Origin: Dama dama
Lineage: Eukaryota; Chordata; Mammalia; Artiodactyla; Cervidae
Length of the DNA: 64,000 nucleotides
Direction: 5' to 3'
Assembly (NCBI RefSeq): GCF_033118175.1
Contig: NC_083693.1
Location: 23,838,481 to 23,902,480 of the forward strand
The stretch's first letter is position 1, and each line of letters opens with the position of its first letter. The notes under the pieces are model-generated. The model saw nothing but the letters and a program-made list of their open reading frames with translations, was not told the DNA's origin and searched no databases. Shown here in pieces: positions 20,237 through 31,135 of this stretch. The translations under genes were made by a program, and so were the position numbers.

Positions 20237-21508
20237 GTTTTAAAGCCATTTATAAAGTGATTTGAAAGCAGAGTTCAAAAACACAAATTATGTCTCATCT
20301 CTCCTGCTGTCCAAAAAAAAAAAAACCCAGCTTAGAGCTTTTGTCTTCTCCATGACTAAAGCTGCCCTTTGGAAGTAAAATGCCATACAAATGTGATTTG
20401 TGGTAGATCAGCCAAGCTCTTTGCAGAAGCAAGGGTTCACATTTTTTACATTCTGCAAAGCACCACCTTATCACTCAGCCTCGGGTTGAAACCACGTCTT
20501 CACATGAGTCCTGCCAGCTGCTGGCTCTGAGAAGAGTCACCGAGGCCCAGGCATGGCTTTCCTCCCCTGCTGAGGCATCCTAAAATGCCCAGGCTAATTG
20601 GGACCTGGAGAATGCTAACGCTAAGGGACCCGTGGAAATAAATGTTCCTAAAATTTGCATTTGAAAAGCACATCTCTGCCTAGTGCCTTAACACAAACAT
20701 GAGTCCACAAAATTCGGGCGCTGGGCTCAATATTTCAGTGGGGTCATAGCCTGAGCTGCTCAGAACTGCAACTCTGTGCCCAGATCCAAGAGGGGGCTTT
20801 CTGCCCAAGGCAGCGTGGGGACACAGTGATGCCACGTTGTGTTCAGAGGGAAGACCATCTCGCTGAGAGGTGCGCACGATACATCAGAGGAAACTTGGTC
20901 ATCAGAGTCCTCCTCGGCTTAAACTCTGTGCTGTCCATACTCCCCGACTGTGACCCACTCCGTCTGCACTGGTCCCGGTCAGTACCAAGCCTGGACTCCT
21001 CTCTCCTCGGCGTCCAAAATCTGTCACAGAGCAGAAATGCCCTGACCTCATCACTACCACGAGCGCGGTCACTGTGCAGCTGGGGCGGTCCCCGTCACTG
21101 TCTGGATCGTTTCTCCACCTGCCTCCACTCAGCCGCATTGCTCCAGCTCAGAGGGGCCCATAATCTGCCGGGCACCAGTGCCCTGTGGCTGCCAGAGCGA
21201 GCAGACACGGGTGCCCTCTGGGTGATTCACCGAGAGATCCTGGCTAGGGAGAGCCACACTGACTCTGAACACAGCCGCTCCAAGCAGAGGCTGACGGCGG
21301 CTTCGAGCTTCCCAAGAGCCCATTCTGGGCCCGCCTTCGCGCTCCCGCTCCCTTCCACGCAGCTGGGGTCTGGGATCCACGTCCTCCTCGGGCTGGACTG
21401 GTGCAGAGGGCTTTGCCTCTCTCCAGCCAGAGGCCTCCAGCAGCCCATTCTGGGAGCGGAAGCCATTTAGAGTAGAGTGTCCACACTCAGGCCTAAGAAC
21501 TGCCCCAT
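20237..21508. other. Unassigned stretch; block with octamer motif and a long chance frame
   Basis: Unique DNA, GC-rich after 20.8 kb. Near 20590-20690 there is 'gctaattggg' and the exact POU-type octamer 'atttgcat' (20657-20664). The longest frame of the window (214 codons, 20826-21470, + strand) lies here; it has no recognisable domain and is not called as a gene. Confidence 0.4.
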
Positions 21509-22168
21509 GCACACACACAGAGACACACTCATACAAAGACACCCACACACATATACTCACATACACAGATACACATAGACACACACAAAAAATACACTCA
21601 CACAAACATATACTCAGACACACACACATACACTCACATACACAGACACGCAGAGACACACAGGACATACACACACTCATACAAAGACACACACATGCAC
21701 AAACATATACTCACGCAGACACACACACACACGTAGACACGCACAGACTCACACAGTAACACATACACATGCAGACTCAGACACAGATTCACACACACAT
21801 CACACACAGACACACACATATATACACTCATACACAGAGACATACATAGATTCACACAGAAACACACACACAGACTCACACATACACACACTCACACACA
21901 GATTCACACAGAAATACAGACATCCACACACAGACTCAGACACAGACTCATAAACACATTCACACACAGACACACATATATACACTCATACACAGACTCG
22001 CACAGAAACACACTCACACAGAAATACACACAGACATCCACACACAGACTCAGACACAGACTCACGTACACATTCATGCACAGACTCTCGCACGCAGAGA
22101 CCCAGACTCTCACACGCATACGCTTACACACACATACAGACTCTCACCCACACACTCACACATACTCC
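21509..22168. repeat. Long CA-rich compound microsatellite
   Basis: About 660 bases of CA dinucleotides broken by AGA, TCA, TA and CG variants, such as 'cacacagactcagacacaga'. Larger units recur: 'gaaatacagacatccacaca' at 21911 is echoed at about 22021, and 'atatacactcatacacag' recurs near 21820 and 21978. Cys-rich minus-strand frames here are translations of the repeat. Confidence 0.98.
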
Positions 22169-23689
22169 TGCTAACTCCCCCCAGCCCGAGTGTGCCCTCG
22201 GACAAAGGATGCCGTTTCCCTTGCTGCGTCTCCGCAGGGCACACTCTAAGGCGAGTCTGGCCCACTCCAGTCACAAGGCCAGGCCAGTGAGATGGGAAGG
22301 AGGCAGCTGGCAAGAGAGGGAAGAAGAGTGAGGAGAGCTGCGTGGGGCCGGGGTGTGCATTATGAGGCGACCAGTCAGTGAAGGGTACTGTTAGAGAGCC
22401 TAAAGTTGAGACAGCCGCAGAGGCCCAGATGAGGTGTTCCTCACGATGGAGGGTGTTTATTTTGACCTGTCAGGTCTAGTTTTGAAAGTCCTTCTTCAGT
22501 TCCACACAGACTCCGAGAATTCGAGCGGCATCTCGGGCTTCTAACTCACCTTGGGACATTCAACCACCCATGGAGTTAGGTCTCTTTCTGAGGACCCCGA
22601 GGGCGAGGCCTGGCTTGGGGCCCCAGGTGCAGAGATGGGGCGGGGGGTCCTCACACGTCTCCCCTTCAATCCCCAGCCTGCTGGCACTCTCCTGTGCTCT
22701 GATGCACTGGGCCTAACAGTCACCTCTCTCTGCCCCGAAGTTTCTGAAAGCCCCCAGCCCCACAGCACGGGTGGTCTGCGTGCTGTCACCAAGGACAAGT
22801 CTCTGAGCCTCTCGGAGGAGGTTCTGGCTGTGGTTCTCTGGACAGTCAGCACAGAACAGGTGGGAAAGTCTACAGGCAGGACTTGAGGCCCTGTTCAAAG
22901 ATGCACGGAAAGCAAGCCCAGAATCAGGAACAGGAGGAGGCCCGGGAGCCTCCGGATTCCAGCCCTGACCTCCTCACATCAGCACGTGATGCTCTGTGAC
23001 CACCAGCACCAGCCAAGTTGATAATCCTGAGTGAGTTTTCTGGCGCCACCACCAGCTTCCTTTTTCTGCCGACTTGTTTTCACAAATGGAAGACACCCTG
23101 TTTCCCCATCCATACAAGTACCACCTCCTACAGTAAAGTCGCAGCATGCACCCCACAGTCAGATCCAGTGTGACTTGGGGTGTCTGTTGTTTCTCCTGAG
23201 CACAGAACTCAGGAGTTCATGGTCCCAGGGTACTGCCCTCCTCCCCTGGACTGCTAAACCCTCCGCAGAGAGATGTCTGGGCGTACTGGGGGTGGGGGAG
23301 TGCGCCGAACAGCCTGAGGGGACCAACGGGCCGTTTAGGCTACGTCCATCACAGGCTCCTAAGACATCTCATGGAGGGGCTCCTCCGGGTTTACCACCTC
23401 CTGCAGCCACTTCCACTGCATCACCCCCCTGCCGCCCCCGCCACCCTCCCTGACCACTGCAAGTCTCTTCCACCGCTGTTTTTCCAGGTTTCACTCCTTT
23501 CCTGTTGCCCTCTCAGGTCACAGGAAATCCTTGCTCTGTAGCTCTTAAAATTTCCACTCCATTCTGTACACCTCGTGTGCCACTTCCTGCTGAAGACTGT
23601 GGCCTTTTCTGAGAATTTCCAAAGGACCTACAGAGGCTCTCTTGGGCCCTGTAAGCCTGGGGGATGGCTGCCCAGGGACCCAGAAGAGC
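22169..23689. other. Unassigned GC-rich stretch
   Basis: Unique GC-rich DNA with modest CpG. Frames up to 140 codons (23031-23453) are proline-rich and lack known domains. No repeat recognised. Confidence 0.4.
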
Positions 23690-23800
23690 CAACTCAATTC
23701 AGGGCTTGGTCACATCTCAACTTGTGACCTTGAGTAATGATCTGCAGTCATCTGACTCTGGTTCCTTCTCCCACATGATGGCATTAACAGTACCTCTGCC
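23690..23800 (+). mobile_element. MIR fragment
   Basis: Sense MIR cues: 'cttgtgaccttgagtaatga' and 'ctctggttccttctcccaca', 'gatggcattaacagtacc'. Core only. Confidence 0.5.
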
Positions 23801-23819
23801 CCAAGGGTTCTCAGAAAAA

Positions 23820-24160
23820 GCAAATGCATTCATGCATTCACTCAACACACACTGAGTCCCTTCTATGTTCCGAGAACCGTGTTAAGTTTAAAAGATGTAA
23901 CACTGGATGATGCACTCTCACGGGGCTTGCGTTCTGTTGAGGAACAGCAAGAGATAAAGAAATACATAATATGCAAAGTGAAGATAAGAGCTGTAAAGAA
24001 AAAGAAAGCCAAGGAAGGGGGCCAAGAGCGAAGGTGGGAGGTGAGTGGTGGGGGCAGGCTGTTTGGGGAAGACCTTACCGATGTGATGACAGAGGAACAG
24101 AGGCCTGAGTGACTAGGAAGAGCACGTGCAAAGGCCCTGGGGTTTGATCTACATGCAGGA
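23820..24160 (-). mobile_element. L2 LINE 3' portion
   Basis: Antisense L2: 'cattcatgcattcactcaac', 'cttctatgttccgagaaccg', 'gcttgcgttctgttgaggaa', 'agcacgtgcaaaggccctgg'. It ends just before a CHR SINE. Confidence 0.7.
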
Positions 24161-24185
24161 AAATGCACTCAAAAGTGCTCTGAAC

Positions 24186-24450
24186 AGGGGCTTCTCTACT
24201 GGTTCACTTGCAATGCAGGGGACACTACTTGTTTGACCCCTGGTCTGGGAAGACCCCACTTGGCTCCAGGCAATGGAGTCTGTGAGTCACAACTACCAAA
24301 GCCAATGTGCCTAGAGCCTGTGCTCCTCAACAAGAGAAGCCGCTATAAGCAGCAGCCCGCACACTGCAACTCAACAGCAGTCCTTGTTTGCCGCAACTGG
24401 AGAAAGCTCACAGGCAGTAATGCAGACCTAGTGCAGCCAAAAAGAAAAAC
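24186..24450 (+). mobile_element. CHR-type SINE, long and diverged
   Basis: 'ggggcttctctactggttca', 'gcaatgcaggggacact', 'tttgacccctggtctgggaa', and tail 'ctcctcaacaagagaagccg ... gacctagtgcagccaaaaag'. Older than most CHR copies here. Confidence 0.8.
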
Positions 24451-25048
24451 ATTAATCCATTCATTCATCTTTAAAAAGGTGCTCTGATCACGTGAGACAT
24501 GGGTGATCTATCTCTGGAATCCCACCTGCCTTTGACAGATATTTTCAACAAACCCTCCTCTGTGCCCTCAGAGCAGAATGAGAGGGCTGGCCTCCCCTGC
24601 ACCTCAGTTCTCCCCCTCAAGCAGACCAGCTGCTGCTACAGACGCCCTTCAGAGCAAACCTGCACATGCCTTCCTTCGGGCAAAGGAGGAAAGCTACCCT
24701 GAGTTCAAACCCTGGCACTTGGCAGAGTAGCCCTGAGGCTGCCGTTGTTAGGACACACTCACCAGCAGTCCAACCTTCATGAATCTTCTACAAATGCTTT
24801 TCAGAATTCTACTGGGGTCATGGGTAATGCAATTAGGAGATAAAGAAGTTGACTGGAATGAGACGAACTCAAAGATCACATTTCAGACAAATCCACTTAA
24901 AGTCAAGGGTTCTTGGTGCAGGATGGCAAATTTCATTCAGAAAAGAGAAGCTCTAGGGAGAAACGAACACAATCAGTTCCGAGGATGGAGTCAAATAAAG
25001 CCAAGTAGCAGAGCAGAGTAAAACTAGGAGAGACATCAGGTGGGTAAC
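24451..25048. other. Unassigned stretch
   Basis: No repeat or gene recognised. A weak MIR-like 'gagttcaaaccctggcactt' lies at about 24700. Confidence 0.4.
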
Positions 25049-25049
25049 T

Positions 25050-25226
25050 AGGGGACTTCTCCGGTGCCCCAGTGGTTAAGAATTCACCTGCCCATGCAGG
25101 GGACTCAGGTTCAATCCCTGGTCAGGGAACTAAGATCCTACGACTAAGCCCAAGCACCACAACTAGGGAACACTGAGCATACAATGAAGACGCAGTGCAG
25201 TCAAAACATAAACAAACAAACAAATA
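25050..25226 (+). mobile_element. CHR-type SINE
   Basis: 'ggggacttctccggtgcccc', 'ggttcaatccctggtcaggg', shortened tail to 'gacgcagtgcagtcaaaaca' and an (AAAC)n end near 25208-25225. Confidence 0.85.
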
Positions 25227-25494
25227 AGGTGACTCGTCCGCACAAAGAGAGGAATCGCAGGCGGCAACATGGAAGGGATAACCAGCCAGTCACACAGAAA
25301 GGTGGAAACATTAATCATAAATCAGTCTCACAGCAAAAGAATGCCTGCTGGGATAAGTAACATAGCTCTCTAAAAATACAATCATAATTTGAAACCCATG
25401 AGTTCAGGAGCTACTGGGGGATTTGGGACCTGGCTCCAGGCATGAATACCCCTCAAAGACAGCATCTGTGAACTGACTTGGAGATGTCCAACCA

Positions 25495-25610
25495 AAGCTC
25501 TCCTCATTCACATGACAGCTGTACACAAAAGTTTGCAGCATTATTTGTAACAGTGAAAAAGTGGAAAACATCCAAATGTCCATCAAAGAATGAAGATGAG
25601 GTCTTCCCTG
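25495..25610 (+). mobile_element. L1 fragment (probable)
   Basis: 'gcagcattatttgtaacagt gaaaaagtgg', 'aacatccaaatgtccatcaa' follows the L1 ORF2 3' text. Short. Confidence 0.45.
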
Positions 25611-25745
25611 AACAGCCTGCCCCCACCACTCACCTCCCACCTTCGCTTTTGGCCCGCTTCCTTGGCTTTCTTTCTCTTTACAGCTCTAATCTTCACTTTG
25701 CGATGTACCTAAACAATGTTATGTTATCTGCCATAAAAACATATG

Positions 25746-25993
25746 AGGGGACTTCCGTGGTGGTCCCATGGTTAAGAATCCACCTTCCAATGCAGGGGAT
25801 GAAGGTCCGATCCGTGACCGGGGTACTAAGATCCCATAAGCTGTGAGGTAAACTAAGCCCAGCACTGTAACTACTGAGATCCTGAGCTCTGGAGCCTGCA
25901 CACCAGAACTGGAGAAAATCTGCATACCACAGCAAAGAGCCCTCATGCCCCCAACTAAGGCAGATGCAGCCAAATAAATAAATAAAAATAAAC
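25746..25993 (+). mobile_element. CHR-type SINE, long form
   Basis: 'ggggacttccgtggtggtcc', 'tccaatgcaggggatg', 'gtaactactgagatcctgag', 'cagatgcagccaaataaata' and an (AAAT)n tail. Confidence 0.85.
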
Positions 25994-26011
25994 ATCTAAA
26001 ATAAAAGTAAA

Positions 26012-26610
26012 TAAAGTCCTTGTCCTTAAGGCATTCACATTCTGACGTACATTTTGATGTAACAGGACAGAAACTGACCATATAAATAACTATAAAACAC
26101 TGAACATAGAAATAACATATATGATAACTGTGGAGCAAACCTAAAGCTGACAGTGCTGGGGGCAGGGAGTGCAGGCGAGAGAGAAGAGAAGGGGGGGTAC
26201 TCTATAGAAGGCCACAGGGAGGGCCCATTTGATAAGACGCTATCTGAGCACAGCCTTCAGCCAAGTGAGGGAGGACCAGGAGGATGTGGGGAGGGAGGCA
26301 GGCAGAGGGGATGGCAGATGCAAAGGCCCTGAGGTAGGAACAGGCTTGACGAATTGAGAACCGCAAAGAGGCCAGTGTGCTGCAGCAGGAGATGGGGCCA
26401 GAGAGACAGAAGGGCCCGATCACATGGGGCCCTGCAGGCCCTGGTAAGACCAGCTTTAATTCTGTGGCTTCTATGCTGGTGCACAGGGCACCAGAGGCCT
26501 CATTCACAGATGGAATGGAGCAGATCCACTCTGGATTTTTAGATCTTTCTATGGGCCGCAGTATCAGAAGTGACTGAGGCAGAAGTCAGGAGACAAGTAG
26601 AGAACTACGG
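26012..26610 (-). mobile_element. L2 LINE 3' portion
   Basis: Antisense L2: 'ccttgtccttaaggcattca cattctgacg', 'gatgcaaaggccctgaggta', 'gaggccagtgtgctgcagca', 'cacatggggccctgcaggcc'. One of the longer L2 copies; right end uncertain. Confidence 0.75.
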
Positions 26611-27359
26611 AATCATCTGGGGACAGAAGTCACAGAGGCTTGGATAGGAAGGGCACTGAGGTTGACCATATGGGGGGCAAAGAGACACCCACCTGTCGAA
26701 TTTTCCAAGGGTCCAGGGTTGGGTTTTAGGCTCTTTTTTTCCCAGGGTCTGGCCTCAGTAGGGAGACAGAAAAATTTTCTGTAAGATGATACATAAGCCA
26801 AGTTCCCTGTTGCCTGTTCAGACAAGGTTAAAGAGCTCTTGATGCCAGGAGCTGTTTCGCATTGCCAGATGAGCCATTTACCCCAAGTTGTTTTCTTTTC
26901 ATCATTTGCAAAGTGCTTCCCTTTGAAAAATTCTGCTTACTCCACTTACAAATAAATATGCCTACAGATCAGCAGAGCTGGAGGGGAAAACCCCACAAAA
27001 CGAGGGCACCCAGGGTGGCCCAGAAGAGGGGGGTGGTAATGACCAACAGTAGGTTTTTTATCCCCAACACCTGGGGCTCATTTTGCATCAAGAGCCCTGC
27101 AGAGAGGCCACCCAGATTCTGAGCAGCTCAGACATCAGCAGTGCTGGCAGGAAGTCAGAGATAAGGGAATTATCATGGCCAGACTTTTAACTCATTTTCA
27201 TCCTTCAAAAGCTGGCTCTGATCTCCAAGTACCCCTGGATGGGCTTCCTAACTACCTGCCTGGGAAAGCACTCTCCTCCTCTTCTCCTCACTTTGAAATA
27301 AGAGCCCCAGCCCAAGCCTTGGAGGCCACATGCTCCAAGAGGCTTTGGCTTTTGATAGA
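26611..27359. other. Unassigned unique stretch
   Basis: No repeat recognised and no supported gene. Confidence 0.4.
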
Positions 27360-27545
27360 AGAGTAAAAACACTACCTCCTGTTGGCCAGGGACATTATAA
27401 TGACAAAGTCATTTCAAAACCGTGCTCACCAATGACGGGGATGATTTCAGAACCTGTCCAGTCATTATGAACTCGCACCTCTGCCCTGAAAAATGCTGGT
27501 AATTACAGCTTCCACACACATTAACAGGTGGCAGTCATCTATTCT
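27360..27545. other. Candidate conserved noncoding block
   Basis: CpG-poor unique sequence with 'cattataatgacaaagtcat', 'gtccagtcattatgaactcg', 'ggtaattacagcttcc' and an E-box 'caggtg'. TAAT-type homeodomain cores are frequent. The reading as regulatory DNA is inference from composition alone. Confidence 0.25.
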
Positions 27546-27735
27546 TTGTTCATCGGCCCATGGATTCATTTCTTTATGAATGGAAAATGCACAAAGCATG
27601 ACTCTGAGGAAGATGAAATTGGATAGGAAGATGAAATTGACTTGTCAAACCTCTAGTGGGCACCTACCGTGTGGCAGCCTGGGAATGAACACGTGGTTTG
27701 AGAGCTGGAAAGAAAATGACAGGGTAAGAGTGGTC

Positions 27736-28095
27736 AACCTAGGGCAGTGGTTAGTAGGACAGACTGGAACCAGACTGCCCGGGTTCAATCCCAGTCCCAT
27801 CACCTCCTAGCTCTGTGGCCTGATGGTGGTGGTGGTTTAGTCGCTAAGCTGTGTCCGACTCTTGCGACCCCATGGACTGTAGCCCACCAGGCTCCTCTGT
27901 CCGTGGGATGTTCCAGGGGAGAATACTGGAATGGATTGCCATTTCCTTCTCCACTGTGGCCTTATGCTAGATACTTAATTTCTTGGCCTTGGTTTCCTCA
28001 CCTGTGAAATGGGGATAATGTCAGACCCACTCCACAGGGTTGTGGAACAGTGGCTCATCCTATGAAAGTGAGCTGTGATCATTCTTAGGCATATA
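27736..28095 (+). mobile_element. MIR SINE split by Bov-A
   Basis: Left part 'ggcagtggttagtaggacag', 'ccagactgcccgggttcaat', 'cctcctagctctgtggcct'; right part after the insert 'ggtttcctcacctgtgaaat ggggataatg', 'cagggttgtggaac'. With the insert removed it is a near-complete MIR. Confidence 0.85.
27822..27953 (-). mobile_element. Bov-A monomer nested in MIR
   Basis: 'gatggtggtggtggtttagt cgctaagctg' to 'gccatttccttctcca'. The identical 9-mer 'ctgtggcct' at 27813-27821 and 27954-27962 is the target duplication, taken from the MIR core. Confidence 0.95.
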
Positions 28096-28653
28096 GGAAG
28101 AAGCAGAGGTGGGCAAGGCAACTGGGGCACAGTGGGAAAACATGGGGAAGAAACAATGGAACTGGGGTGTGAGGGCCAGGAACGTCTGATGAGGGTCCAT
28201 AGGCAGCAGGAAGAATGCAGCTCAAGACAAAGGCGAGGAAGGGCGTGGCCGGGAGTTGGGGGCCCTGACAAACGTGTAGTCGCCCCGGGGCAGGCAGCAG
28301 AGAGGAGGCTGCACTCAGCACCACCTGAGGCAGTTCAGGGTGCAATATCCAGGCCGGCAATGGCCTCCCGCTGGCATCCTCCAGTGGGGAGGGAAGGGGA
28401 GGGTTTTTAGGCCAACCTCTCCCCCTCCAACATGTCCCCTTTCTCCCTGAGGCGTTGGGCTTCTGACCAAAGGGCCTCTTCCATCCTGATCAAAATCCGA
28501 CAGGACCACTTTCTCAGCCTGCAGTACTCTCCAGCCACCAACTTCCTCTTCTGCTAGGAGTCTGGATTCACTTCACCGGGGAAGCCCGCGGGCTCGGCTC
28601 ATCACCCTCCCTGACAGGCTCATCACAGTCGCAATAGAAATATCTGCTTCTGG
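28096..28653. other. Unassigned stretch
   Basis: Purine-rich on the + strand to about 28260, then GC-rich. No repeat family or gene recognised; frames of 64-111 codons have no domain. Confidence 0.4.
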
Positions 28654-28671
28654 AATTCCACACTGAACTCT

Positions 28672-28812
28672 GAGGCTTCCTTTGTGGCTCAGACAGTAAA
28701 GCATCTGCTTGCAATACAGGAGATCCGGGTTCGATCTCTGGGTTGGGAAGACTCCCCCGGAGAGAGGAATGTCTACCCACTCCAGTATTCTTGCCTGGAG
28801 AATTCCACAGAC
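28672..28812 (+). mobile_element. Bov-tA SINE with 18-base exact target duplication
   Basis: 'gaggcttcctttgtggctca' to 'ctggagaattccacagac', a 3'-short copy. Both sides carry the identical 18-mer 'aattccacactgaactct' (28654-28671 and 28813-28830). Confidence 0.95.
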
Positions 28813-28926
28813 AATTCCACACTGAACTCTAGCTCCCTAGGAACTGCAGTGGGCAGGAATTTCTTACTTGGCCTCGTATTCCTCCCCCATAAACACCGCC
28901 CCCCCTCCCGCCACCCTGGTCCCCCA

Positions 28927-29140
28927 GGGCTTCCTAGGTGGCACAGTTAGTAAAGAGTCCTGCCTGCCAATGCAGGAGATGTGCAAGAGAAACGGGTTCA
29001 GTCCCTGGGTTGGGAGGATCCCCTGGCGTAGGAAATGGCAACCCACTCCAGTATTCTTGCCTGGAAAATTCCGTGGACAGAGGAGCCTGGTGAGCTACAG
29101 TCCATGGGGTCACAAAGAGTTGGACCTGATTGAGCACACA
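28927..29140 (+). mobile_element. Bov-tA SINE
   Basis: 'agggcttcctaggtggcaca', a small 'gtgcaagagaaacg' expansion before the B box, then 'gcaacccactccagtattct' and 'gtccatggggtcacaaagag'. Full length. Confidence 0.95.
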
Positions 29141-29324
29141 GGCAGCAAGACCTGGCCCCCAGAGAGCACCCCAGGCCTGCCCACTCAGTAGGTGGACATA
29201 TAATATATATAGTAAAATGCTGAGCCACACTAGGGGCTCAGGGACCAAGCAGAATATGGACCTATACGTATAGCTTGTAACCCGACAGAACCCTGAAGTG
29301 TGGTCTGGAACTCCTGGTGCTCCC

Positions 29325-29625
29325 AATACCCTCTTAGGAGGGCCTATGAGGTCAAAACTGTTCCCAGAATAATACCTAGACCTTATTTGCCTTCTTCACT
29401 GTCATCCCCTCTCGAGTGTACAGTGGGGGCTTCCACATGATGTCTGAAGACATTATCACTTGATGGCTGATGGATGTGTGCCTGTGTGTTCTCAGTTTTA
29501 ATTTCTTGTACAATCTATATCCAAAGATATAACCCAGGTAAACACAAGATCACTGGGATTCTCAGTAATTCTGAAAAGTGTTAAGAGTCCTGAGGACAAA
29601 AAGTATGAGACTTGCTCACTGTTGC
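29325..29625. mobile_element. Old hAT-type element, internally deleted (probable)
   Basis: 'gaggtcaaaactgttcccag aataatacc', 'ttatttgccttcttcactgt' and, further on, 'tctcagttttaatttcttgt', 'gatataacccaggtaaacac', 'gagtcctgaggacaaaaagt' look like the two ends of a Charlie-type hAT element with the centre missing. Name not assigned. Confidence 0.5.
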
Positions 29626-30139
29626 AATCAATCCACTCGCCCTTCCAACCCCCTATCCCCAGGAAGATGCTGTTTCATGGACCAGTCAGTCTCAGAGATG
29701 AGACTGGGTGTCCCAGGGACAGAAGCAGTGCCCCACACAGACTCACCAAGCCACGCAGGCAGGATGCCGCCACCCCACCCTGGGACCAACCCCGCAGAGT
29801 CCCAACCCCTCCCTCCCAGATCTCCTGCCACCCAACCCCCCACCCCAACCCTGCAGAGCTGAACAAGGCGGGAAATTCCCACTGCCCACCTCCCTGTCCC
29901 CATTCCCGGTGACGAGCCATGGCCACCATCTCAGCATACTCTCTGTGGTTCCCATCCACACCCTGCCCCGTGGTTTCAGGGGTGCGGCCACAACAGGAAC
30001 CTCCCTGTCTGTTGGCAACGCCCCAGTCAACCTGACAGATACCGGCTCCTCCCTGCAGACTCCACCTGCTTCCTGGAGCCCCTCCTGAACCCCTGCGGGA
30101 GGACCGACCCCATCCCATTCACCACCTCCGAGTCTCCTG
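29626..30139. other. Unassigned C-rich stretch
   Basis: C-rich on the + strand, with overlapping frames of up to 162 codons on both strands that owe their length to high GC. None has a known domain. Confidence 0.4.
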
Positions 30140-30300
30140 TGCATTGATCTGCCTCCTTGCCTGGGTTTCGCAGAAGGAGACAAGCTCCATGAGGACAGTT
30201 TGTCCCTGACTCTTCTCTGCAGCCCTGACAAGGCCCTTCCTGGAGCTCAACAAGTGTTCACTCAATGCATGAAAGAATTAGTGAATGAGTGAGTGATTTA
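30140..30300 (+). mobile_element. L2 LINE 3' end
   Basis: Sense L2 terminus: 'gacaagctccatgaggacag', 'cttcctggagctcaacaagt', 'gttcactcaatgcatgaaag' and a final 'gtgaatgagtgagtga'. Confidence 0.65.
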
Positions 30301-30689
30301 TACTTTCTAAGATGACAGTTTATCTGACATTTAGAAACGTTATAAATAGATGTCTTCCTCTACAGGGATGGCCTGGGACCTCTTTCTAGGATTGTGGAAT
30401 GTGATCTCTTTCTAGGATTAGATCTCCCTCCAGGTCTTATCTGAAGAATGAAAAATCCCTCTCTCTCCAGCTGATTGCGAGACACAGCGTCCCCCCCGCC
30501 CTCCTGTGGCTGATGTCTACCCATTTCTTTGGATTCTTTGATTCCATTTCTCTGTGTCACTGGCCCCCTTTCCCCCTAAATCTGAGACCCTCCCAGCTGC
30601 CTCTTCCCTGACCAAGGTGACGGTAACAGGAGAGCTGGCACCTGCCTTGCTGGATTTCACCCCTTCTTCACTAAACCCAGTCATTTGGG
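30301..30689. other. Unassigned stretch
   Basis: Contains a local near-repeat 'gatctctttctaggatt' / 'gacctctttctaggatt' at about 30377-30420. No gene or repeat family recognised. Confidence 0.4.
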
Positions 30690-31135
30690 ATGAGATCATT
30701 GAGGATTAGATTTTGGAGCTGGGGTGGAGCGGTGTGGGGGCAGGAGGAAATGTGCAAATACTTGCCGAGAGGATGCAATCAATAGGTGACAACTATAATT
30801 CTCAGTGCGATAATTACACCACGTTTACAGAGCTGTGCAGAGTTGCCCTATTGATCTCAGAGAAGTATATTTACTGCATCAGAAATGCAGGTGCAAGCCC
30901 AGCACTGCAGTCCATCCTTCCCCTTCATTGATCCTGAAAATGATATCCACATACAAGAGGCCTGAGTGTGCAAACGTGCATCTCTCGCTTCTGTGGTTTT
31001 GCTCGGCAATTTATTATCCATTTCTGCCTGCCTTACCCAGATCCATTTTTAACCTTGGAAACTGGCAAAGGAAAATCATGCATTTATTTACTAGAATCAC
31101 TGGTGCTTATTTCATGCCAAGCGCTGGGTAAAATG
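30690..31135. other. Candidate conserved noncoding block
   Basis: CpG-poor, repeat-free block with 'gtgcaaatacttgccgagag', 'caatcaataggtgac', 'gtgcgataattacaccacg' and 'ggcaatttattatccatttc'. The even base composition and AT-core motifs resemble deeply conserved enhancers. Inference only. Confidence 0.3.

Noticed and set aside
20826..21470. 214-codon open frame as a gene
   Set aside because: No domain, no splice or poly(A) context, high GC. Kept only as a low-interest finding.
20826..21470. CpG island promoter
   Set aside because: CpG count is raised but not dense, and no transcription-start context is visible.
21634..22131. Cys/Val/Ser-rich open frames on the minus strand
   Set aside because: They are translations of the CA-rich microsatellite and shift frame freely along it. 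No real protein.
21509..22168. CRISPR-like array
   Set aside because: Units vary in length and there are no unique spacers; a eukaryotic microsatellite explains it.
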